Origin: Actinomycetes bacterium
GTDB taxonomy: Bacteria; Actinomycetota; Acidimicrobiia; Spongiisociales; UBA5794
Direction: 5' to 3'
Length of the DNA: 5,246 nt
Assembly: GCA_024275815.1 (NCBI GenBank)
Contig: JAJRYI010000001.1
Location: 1 to 5,246 of the forward strand
Shown: positions 1 to 5,246 of the stretch, piece by piece
How positions within the stretch are numbered: the stretch's first letter is position 1
Layout: every line of letters starts with the position of its first letter
Notes under the pieces: generated by a model
What the model was told of the DNA's origin: nothing
What the model saw: the letters and a program-made list of their open reading frames with translations, nothing else
Database searches by the model: none
Program-made: the position numbers and the translations under genes

Positions 1-2993
1 CAGAGGCTGCAGATCGTGTCGCAGTCGACGCACCGGCTCGCCTCCGTCTGAGCTTCCTCCGGGGTGTACATCAACATCGTCTCGTTGAAGTTGTTGCGCA
101 CCGTCAGCGGCGTGAACTTGGCAGGCACCCGGTACTCACGGCGTGCCCTGCGTTGGATCAGCGCCGCAAGATCGTCCGGCTTCGGCATCTCCGTTGGTGC
201 CGCTTCACTCGGGCCGCCGGCCGCCGCGATGATCGCAGCTGCAACGGCCTTGCCATCGGCGGCTGCCTTGACGATCGACGATGGCCCGTCGGCTGCCACG
301 TCGCCACCCGCGTAGATCCCGGGGATCGATGACTCCATGGTCACCGGGTCGACCTCGATGTAGCCACGCGACGTGAGCACCGGCGGCTCGTCCCCGAAGA
401 AGTCGAGGAGAGAGTGCTGACTGATCGCCAGGATGAGCGTGTCGAGAGGAACCTCGAACTCGGAGTCCGCAACGTCGTGGGGGATCTTGCGCCCCGACGA
501 GTCACGGTCGCCGCGGTACTCGGTCTTCGTCGCGATGAGCCCGAGGAGTTTCCCATCCTCGACGTGGAGCGCATGCGGGTTCGTCATCTCGAGGATCTCG
601 ATGCCTTCCGCGATGACCTCGTGGATCTCCTCAGGATCGGCAGGCATCTGATCCTTGGAACGGCGGTAGATCAACGAGACGTCGGTCGCACCGACCCTCC
701 ACGCCGAACGCACACAGTCCATTGCGGTGTCCCCGGCACCGATGACGCCGACTCGTGGACCGACGGGGATCGGGTTCTCCTCACGGACGGAGCGCAGGAA
801 GCTGAGCGCGTCGAGAACACCGTCGGCATCCTCGCCTTCGAATCCGAGATACTTGGGCAGCTGCGCCCCAACGGCGACGAAGATCCGTTCGAACCCCTCT
901 TCACGCAGATCGGCGAGGGAGAAGTCCTCTCCGGCCTTCTGGCCATACCGGATCTCGACGCCGAGTTCGTCGAGGATCGCCATGTCCTTGTCGATCTCGT
1001 GCTGGGGAAGGCGGTACTCGGGGATCGCCCCTCCTACCATGCCTCCGGCGTAGGGATGCGCCTCGAAGATCGTGACCGAGATGCCTGCCTTGGAGAGTTC
1101 CTGAGCAGCAGCGATACCGGCAGGGCCGGCGCCGATGATCGCGACCTTCGTGTCGAGCTTCGCTGTGCGTGCCGGGACCCGGGGCCAGGTCTCGTGGGAC
1201 ATGATGAACCGTTTCATGTCCCTGATTGCGAGCGGCTGGTCGAGGTGGGTCCGGATACAGGTGTTCTCACACAGGTGGTCACACACCCGTCCGAGGATGG
1301 AAGGCACCGGATTGTCGGCCCGGGTGATCTCGACCGCGTCGTCGAATCGGCCTTCACGGACCGCACGCATGTAGGCGGGGACGTTCTGGTCGATGGGGCA
1401 CTCGTCCGTACACGGTGCCTCGATGCAGTCGAAGAGGCCGAGTTTGCGGTCCGTCTTGGAGCGGTCCATCCGGAACGATTCGTTCTTGTACCGCCAGTCG
1501 CCGCGAACGGCCTGTGCATACCCGCGAAGGTTGATGCGCCCGAGGGTACGCATCGCGACCGTCGTGAGTGTGTCGGCCTGCGCCTCGTCATAGCCTCGCT
1601 CGACCGCCCATGTACGAACGACGTCGGGGATCGACTGATCCCACTCCCCGCACAGGTACACGGAGAGATCATGGGCATCGTCCTGGTCGAACGCCAACCC
1701 GGTGTCGGCGAGGACCGCTGCGCTCAACATCTCGGTGAACAGGGAGAAGTGGTGCTCCCCGATGGCGGTCTTGCCAACGAAGTCGACGATGTCGGAGGCC
1801 TCAGCCTTGTCGAGGCCGTTGTTCAACTCTTCGAGGTACTGGGGCAACCGCAGATACCCACCCGTCTTGAGAAGGTCGGAGCACACGGTGATCGTCGTCA
1901 TCCCCGACCGCAGCAGATCGGTGACGTTGAACGCGTCGGCACCACCGGCGAACGACAACAGCATGTCTCCACGGAACTCCTCGGACAGGCGGAGCGCTAG
2001 GTTCGCCGTCACTGCGTGAAGCGCTCGTCCAGACATGTACATCATGTCGTCGTCGGGGAACGTGGGACGGTGGTTCTCGACCTCGAGCGTGTTCGAGAGC
2101 TTCAGCCCGAAGGTCAACCCCTTCCCCCGTGCGATGCGCTTGAGGTTGTGGAACATCGGGATGGCATCGACGTACTTCAGGTCGTGCCCGAACGCCTCGT
2201 CCGGGATGACGACGTCGGTGAATCCGAGTTCGTCGTTGACGATCACCCGCACCCGCTCGGCGCCGAGCAGTGTCGGGTTGCACTTCACCGACGTGTGAAG
2301 GCCACGATCTTGCAACAGGTAGGTCGTGATCTGCTCGATCTCTTCAGGGGGGCAGCCGTGCATCGTCGAGAGCGTCATCGTGTTCGAGAGCTGCGCCGGA
2401 ACGTCGATGTCACGGATCCCGGGGTACCGCTGCGCAACGATGTCGAGGTACGGGCCGAGGTACGCAGAGGCGTCGTCCATGACGTCGAGGTACCACTGGA
2501 CGTTCGGCTGGAGGATCCCCTGGAGATCGTAGCCGACACTCATGTTGAAGACCATGCCCGGGCCATCGCCGGGGAACCCGAGCTTGGAGTGCAGCGCATG
2601 GATCAGTACCCATGCTCGCAGGTACTCATCGAACGACTGGTGAACCTTGAGTTCCTGGGACCACTCGACGTTGTAACCCTCGTCCTCGATGTCGATGCAC
2701 GGCTTGTTGACATCGAGTTCGTCGAGGGTCTGGACGGTCTTGAGCTCGATGAACCGTGCCCCAACGAGCCAGGCAACGACGATGTTCTGTGCCATCTGGG
2801 TATGCGGGCCGGCGGCGACGCCGAACGGCGTCTCGAGGGCCACACCGTAGTTCGGGACGCGGAATCGATCGTCCTCACTCGGGGTGAAGAACGCCCCACG
2901 CGGGATGCCGAAGATCGAGTCCTTCTCCTCGAGTTCGGTGAACACCCAATCGGTGAGTTGCTCCATCGTGATGGGCTGAAAACGATCCGACAT
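1..2993 (-). CDS. ygfK: YgfK-type NAD(P)H/FAD/Fe-S/flavin oxidoreductase ('putative selenate reductase' subunit), 3'-partial
   Basis: Multidomain electron-transfer oxidoreductase, 997 residues visible and open at the left edge. Residues 1-390 form a dihydropyrimidine dehydrogenase/dihydroorotate dehydrogenase-like flavin barrel with YgfK signatures: GPHTQMAQNI (62-71), FIELKTVQ, PCIDIEDEGYNVEWS, LSTMHGCPPEEIE (208-220), KCNPTLLG and SDLLKTGGYLR. A Fe-S domain carries Cys523, 528, 532 and Cys571, 575, 579. A GltD-like module follows: FAD motif GAGPAG (621-626), NAD(P)H motif GAGDTA (752-757) and second FAD motif GGD (896-898). A C-terminal ferredoxin domain begins at Cys988, 991, 995, where the window ends. 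By recalled E. coli length (1032), and allowing for the extra segment here, roughly 140 residues are missing. Residues about 395-510 are some 80 longer than in E. coli YgfK. Start chosen by the AGGAG eight bases upstream and by alignment to the E. coli N-terminus. The 'selenate reductase' name is historical; purine (uric acid) reduction is the more likely role given the neighbours. Confidence 0.94.
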   Translation of the reverse strand, partial: MSDRFQPITMEQLTDWVFTELEEKDSIFGIPRGAFFTPSEDDRFRVPNYGVALETPFGVAAGPHTQMAQNIVVAWLVGARFIELKTVQTLDELDVNKPCIDIEDEGYNVEWSQELKVHQSFDEYLRAWVLIHALHSKLGFPGDGPGMVFNMSVGYDLQGILQPNVQWYLDVMDDASAYLGPYLDIVAQRYPGIRDIDVPAQLSNTMTLSTMHGCPPEEIEQITTYLLQDRGLHTSVKCNPTLLGAERVRVIVNDELGFTDVVIPDEAFGHDLKYVDAIPMFHNLKRIARGKGLTFGLKLSNTLEVENHRPTFPDDDMMYMSGRALHAVTANLALRLSEEFRGDMLLSFAGGADAFNVTDLLRSGMTTITVCSDLLKTGGYLRLPQYLEELNNGLDKAEASDIVDFVGKTAIGEHHFSLFTEMLSAAVLADTGLAFDQDDAHDLSVYLCGEWDQSIPDVVRTWAVERGYDEAQADTLTTVAMRTLGRINLRGYAQAVRGDWRYKNESFRMDRSKTDRKLGLFDCIEAPCTDECPIDQNVPAYMRAVREGRFDDAVEITRADNPVPSILGRVCDHLCENTCIRTHLDQPLAIRDMKRFIMSHETWPRVPARTAKLDTKVAIIGAGPAGIAAAQELSKAGISVTIFEAHPYAGGMVGGAIPEYRLPQHEIDKDMAILDELGVEIRYGQKAGEDFSLADLREEGFERIFVAVGAQLPKYLGFEGEDADGVLDALSFLRSVREENPIPVGPRVGVIGAGDTAMDCVRSAWRVGATDVSLIYRRSKDQMPADPEEIHEVIAEGIEILEMTNPHALHVEDGKLLGLIATKTEYRGDRDSSGRKIPHDVADSEFEVPLDTLILAISQHSLLDFFGDEPPVLTSRGYIEVDPVTMESSIPGIYAGGDVAADGPSSIVKAAADGKAVAAAIIAAAGGPSEAAPTEMPKPDDLAALIQRRARREYRVPAKFTPLTVRNNFNETMLMYTPEEAQTEASRCVDCDTICSL

Positions 2994-3000
2994 CTCTGGG

Positions 3001-3009
3001 ACTCCTCTC
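3001..3009 (-). promoter_or_regulatory. Ribosome binding site of ygfK
   Basis: On the minus strand this reads GAGAGGAGT. The AGGAG core (3002-3006) sits eight bases before the ATG at 2991-2993, a near-ideal Shine-Dalgarno. It lies wholly in the 18-base gap after the ssnA stop (TAG, 3012-3014). It fixes the ygfK start and argues for independent ribosome loading on this gene, in contrast to the weakly led ssnA upstream. Confidence 0.85.
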
Positions 3010-3011
3010 GC

Positions 3012-4034
3012 CTACAGGCGGGCGTGCAAGCGTGCGGCCTGCTCTCGTGCTTTGGCTCTGATCTCTTGCGCATCGACCCTGGTGGTCGTCCCGTTCTCGA
3101 AGACGACCTCGCCGCCCACCTTGACTTCGAGTGGGTGGATCCCCGCGGTGAACGCGATGTGCCAGGGGTCCATCGGGTCGTAGGACCAGGTGACCTCGTC
3201 GTTGCGAGCCTCAGGGACGAGGTTCCACCCGTTCTCGAGCCACGACCACGCAGGGTCAGGCCCAACGGTGACATCGACGGAGCGAGCCATGACATAGGCG
3301 AGACGGAACGACTCGATCATGTTCGCCCCGATCCCGTCGGTCCCGAGTGCGACCGGGTTGGAGAACCGTGCGGGGTTGGCGTACCCGACACCGTTGTTGA
3401 GGTTCGAGCGCGGGTTGTGCAGGATCGTGCCCTCGAGGTCGTGGTCCGTGGGCAGGTGGACACAGTGGCTCAACAGCCAGCGGTCGTTGGTCAAACCCGC
3501 GAGACGCTTCGGAGCGTCGATGTCGCCGGGGCCCTCGGCGACGTGGATGTGGACGCCGACCCCGTACTCGTCCGCGAGGGCCGCTGCACCGTGAAGCGAC
3601 TCGTCGGTGCAGGTGAACGCGGCGTGGATCCCGACGAGGCAGTTGCCGCCCTCCTCGAGGAACCTGCGGTTCTCTTCGAGACCGCGGCGGGCCCCATCGG
3701 TGCCGTTGCGGTCACTCACGCCGTACCCCGTGACGATACGGACACCGACCTCCTCGCACGCCCTGGCGATCACGGACAGCGATCCTTCGATCGCGTTCGG
3801 TGTCTCGTTGTGGTCGATGATCGCCGTCGTTCCTGCTTCGAGCGCTTCGAGGGCACCGAGCTTGGCGGACCACTCGAGCATCTCGAGGTCGAGGGCTGCG
3901 TCGAGACGCCACCAGACCTGTTCGAGGATCTCCTGGAAGTTCGTCGCGACCTTCGGCGGAGCAGGCATCCCTCGTGCAAGTTCTGAGTACAGGTGGTGAT
4001 GTGCACAGACGAGTCCCGGGGTCACATTGGTCAT
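3012..4034 (-). CDS. ssnA: SsnA-like metal-dependent amidohydrolase, unusually short
   Basis: Predicted cytoplasmic aminohydrolase of the amidohydrolase superfamily (guanine deaminase/SsnA branch), 340 residues; the exact reaction is unproven in the family. A full metal site is visible: HxH at His12/His14, His164 in HIHVAE with Glu167 as likely proton shuttle, His190 in LLSHCVHL, and Asp233 in LGTDGIG. SsnA-specific stretches include WWRLDAALD (41-49), SDRN, and HNPRSNLNN (206-214) followed by VGY. E. coli SsnA, as recalled, has about 440 residues with about 60 before the HxH motif; here the protein starts six residues before PGLVC, so the N-terminal beta-sandwich strands are absent, and two internal stretches (about 128-133 and 262-282) are also shorter. 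The frame is closed just upstream by the preceding gene's TAG, so no longer in-frame start exists. AGGT at 4041-4044, six bases before the ATG, is a weak ribosome site; translational coupling is likely. The C-terminus (VKVGGEVVFENG) is family-like. Confidence 0.87.
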   Translation of the reverse strand: MTNVTPGLVCAHHHLYSELARGMPAPPKVATNFQEILEQVWWRLDAALDLEMLEWSAKLGALEALEAGTTAIIDHNETPNAIEGSLSVIARACEEVGVRIVTGYGVSDRNGTDGARRGLEENRRFLEEGGNCLVGIHAAFTCTDESLHGAAALADEYGVGVHIHVAEGPGDIDAPKRLAGLTNDRWLLSHCVHLPTDHDLEGTILHNPRSNLNNGVGYANPARFSNPVALGTDGIGANMIESFRLAYVMARSVDVTVGPDPAWSWLENGWNLVPEARNDEVTWSYDPMDPWHIAFTAGIHPLEVKVGGEVVFENGTTTRVDAQEIRAKAREQAARLHARL

Positions 4035-4044
4035 CTAGCTACCT
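4032..4044 (-). promoter_or_regulatory. Stop/start junction between the molybdenum hydroxylase and ssnA, with a weak ribosome site
   Basis: On the minus strand the order is AGGTAGCTAGATG: a short AGGT (4041-4044), the upstream gene's TAG (4035-4037) and the ssnA ATG (4032-4034) directly after it. Stop and start are in the same frame with no base between them. The Shine-Dalgarno match is only about four bases, so ssnA translation probably depends on ribosomes finishing the upstream gene and re-initiating. That dependence is inferred. Confidence 0.6.
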
Positions 4045-5246
4045 ATCTCGAGGGGCTGGTGAACGTTCATGGGCAGTCGTGTCCTCCACGTGCCGTCTAT
4101 CGCATGGTACGCGCCCGCAACCGCGCCGGCGGTGGGAACGAGACCGATCTCTCCGACGCCTTTGACGCCGAACGGAGCTCTGGGCTGAGGTACCTCGATG
4201 AGGATCACCTCAACGTCAGGCATGTCTTTCGGACGGATGATGTTGAGCTGGCGCAACGTCGACTTGGTCGGCATCGCGTCGTCGTCCGTGGGGAACTCCT
4301 CGCTCAGGGCGTACCCGAGGCCCATGTGAACGGCACCCTCGATCTGGCCCACTGTGAGGAGGGGGTTGATAGCTCGCCCGACGTCGTGTGCAGCGACAAC
4401 CCGTTCGATATTGCCCGTCTCCTTGTCGGCTACGACCAGCTGACAGGCGTACCCGAACGCGGAGTGGATGACCGGGTTCTCGACGCCTTCCTCGAGGCTG
4501 TTCGTCCAGTCCACCGTGAAGGCGCCGTGATAGTCCACACCGACCTTGCATCCATCGGCGAGTGCCGCCTTGCATGCGTCTTCGACGGAACCAGACGCCA
4601 TCAGCGTCCCGCGGGATCCTGTCGTCTGACCCGCGGACAGGTCTCGACTGGTGTCGACGTACACCCGGATCCGCTCGGGATCGATGTCGAGGACCTCGGC
4701 GGCGACCTGGAGCGCAACCGTGTGGACGCCCTGGCCCATCTCGGTCCAGGCGTGACGTACGTCGAGCGTGCCGTCCTCGTTGAACCGCACCACCGCCTTG
4801 GCGACCTCGACGAATCCGTTGCCGAGCCCAGAGTTCTTGATAGCTGCACCGATACCGACCGCTTTGCCGTCGGCTATGGCCTGGTCGTAGTGGGGCTTGA
4901 TCGCTTCGAGGCACTCGGTGATCCCACGGACGCCGTCGTCCATGATCTGGCCTGGGCCCCACACCGATCCGGGGACCGCGACGTTCTTGGCCCGGATCTC
5001 CCAGCCGTTCAGTCCGGCCAGCTCTGCGAGACGGTCGATCGCACCCTCCGTCGCGAACTGCGCCTGGTTCGCCCCGAACCCGCGGAACGCCCCACACACC
5101 GGGTTGTTCGTTCGCACGGCGATCGCTTCTACATCAACGTTCGGGATCGCGTACGGCCCACACGCGTGGCCCGCAGCTCTCTCGAGGACCTTCATCCCGA
5201 CAGAGGCGTACGGCCCTGAATCTCCGACCATCCTCGCCTTGAGAGC
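4035..5246 (-). CDS. Xanthine dehydrogenase-type molybdenum hydroxylase, molybdopterin-binding subunit (XdhD-like), C-terminal part, 5'-partial
   Basis: Large (Moco) subunit of a xanthine dehydrogenase/aldehyde oxidase-family enzyme, expected in the cytoplasm with Fe-S and FAD partners. The visible 403 residues begin ALKARMVGDSGPYAS, a mid-protein family segment, so the ATG at 5229-5231 is internal and the start lies beyond the right edge. Family landmarks in order (fragment numbering): LERAAGH with Arg23, matching the substrate-binding Arg880 of bovine XDH; GAFRGFGANQ at 52-60, its second Phe matching Phe914; TEMGQG at 168-173, the Gln next to Moco; TTGSRGTLMASGS; and PFGVKGVGE at 358-366, ending in the catalytic Glu366 (Glu1261 in bovine). 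The C-terminus (RTRLPMN) looks complete. The position matching bovine Phe1009 appears to be Ala134. Stop TAG (4035-4037) abuts the next gene's ATG. Family membership is near certain; XdhD rather than a selenium-dependent XDH, and the substrate, are inferred from neighbours. Bovine and E. coli comparisons are from memory. Confidence 0.93.
   Translation of the reverse strand, partial: ALKARMVGDSGPYASVGMKVLERAAGHACGPYAIPNVDVEAIAVRTNNPVCGAFRGFGANQAQFATEGAIDRLAELAGLNGWEIRAKNVAVPGSVWGPGQIMDDGVRGITECLEAIKPHYDQAIADGKAVGIGAAIKNSGLGNGFVEVAKAVVRFNEDGTLDVRHAWTEMGQGVHTVALQVAAEVLDIDPERIRVYVDTSRDLSAGQTTGSRGTLMASGSVEDACKAALADGCKVGVDYHGAFTVDWTNSLEEGVENPVIHSAFGYACQLVVADKETGNIERVVAAHDVGRAINPLLTVGQIEGAVHMGLGYALSEEFPTDDDAMPTKSTLRQLNIIRPKDMPDVEVILIEVPQPRAPFGVKGVGEIGLVPTAGAVAGAYHAIDGTWRTRLPMNVHQPLEIGS

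Noticed and set aside
2603..3295. Minus-strand open frame of 230 residues spanning the ssnA-ygfK boundary.
   Set aside because: It is Ser/Arg/Pro-rich, lies in another frame over two confidently identified genes and has no recognisable domain; it is a high-GC shadow.
4035..4215. A hidden N-terminal exon-like segment of ssnA in another frame, which would imply a frameshift.
   Set aside because: This stretch encodes the conserved C-terminus of the molybdenum hydroxylase (PFGVKGVGEIGL to RTRLPMN) in frame, and no alternative frame shows the expected beta-strand leader of an amidohydrolase.
4216..5097. Minus-strand open frame of 293 residues inside the molybdenum hydroxylase gene.
   Set aside because: The product is extremely Arg/Gly-rich and out of frame with the conserved molybdenum hydroxylase motifs, which occupy the same DNA.
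414..5219. Three long plus-strand open frames (414-2000, 2016-3986, 3993-5219), all in one frame opposite the minus-strand genes.
   Set aside because: They are codon-aligned mirrors of the real genes: antisense stops would need TTA, CTA or TCA sense codons, which are nearly absent here (the breaks fall exactly on a CTA at 1998-2000 and TCA at 3984-3986 and 5217-5219). Their translations are D/R/V/E-rich and match no family, while the minus strand encodes recognisable enzymes.
5229..5231. ATG as the start of the molybdenum hydroxylase.
   Set aside because: The frame stays open upstream to the window edge and encodes family-like residues (ALKAR) before this Met; about half of a normal large subunit would be missing, so the true start is outside the window.
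1..5246. Selenocysteine (in-frame TGA), CRISPR, transposon ends, tRNA or terminators.
   Set aside because: No in-frame TGA occurs within the three genes and the family's selenium is a labile cofactor, not Sec; no spaced repeats, inverted terminal repeats, tRNA-like folds or hairpin-plus-T tracts were seen, and nearly every base is coding.

Overview
The window is one stretch of a single operon-like block. All genes lie on the minus strand and are read right to left, with almost no non-coding DNA. The order of transcription is: (1) the C-terminal part of a xanthine dehydrogenase-type molybdenum hydroxylase large subunit (5246 to 4035, 5' end outside the window); (2) a compact SsnA-like metal-dependent amidohydrolase (4034 to 3012); (3) a YgfK-type flavin/iron-sulfur oxidoreductase ('putative selenate reductase' family; 2993 to 1, 3' end outside the window). 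The first two genes abut with no spacer (TAG then ATG, in the same frame). The second and third are separated by 18 nt that contain a clear ribosome binding site. No RNA genes, mobile elements, CRISPR arrays, terminators or promoters are visible, and there is no gene-free stretch above about 20 bases.

The molybdenum hydroxylase / ssnA / ygfK combination is the conserved core of the E. coli ygfK-ssnA-xdhD region and of the selenium-linked purine clusters of anaerobes. Those clusters have more recently been connected to anaerobic uric acid breakdown. A reasonable inference is that the three proteins act on a purine or another N-heterocycle: the molybdenum enzyme hydroxylates or dehydroxylates it, YgfK moves electrons between NAD(P)H, FAD, Fe-S clusters and an FMN barrel to reduce a ring, and SsnA hydrolyses or deaminates a product. 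The exact substrate cannot be read from the sequence.

The organism is a high-GC bacterium. Codons end mostly in C or G, TTA is not seen as a sense codon, and CTA and TCA are very rare. This fits an actinobacterium-like or other high-GC lineage, but taxonomy is a weak inference. The same codon bias produces long antisense open frames over all three genes; these are rejected as shadows.

The most notable points are the amidohydrolase, about 100 residues shorter than E. coli SsnA and starting directly at its metal-binding HxH motif; the in-frame stop/start junction with the molybdenum hydroxylase; an extra segment of about 80 residues in YgfK between the flavin barrel and the Fe-S domain; and a purine-type active site in the molybdenum hydroxylase that seems to lack one of the two aromatic residues that sandwich the substrate.
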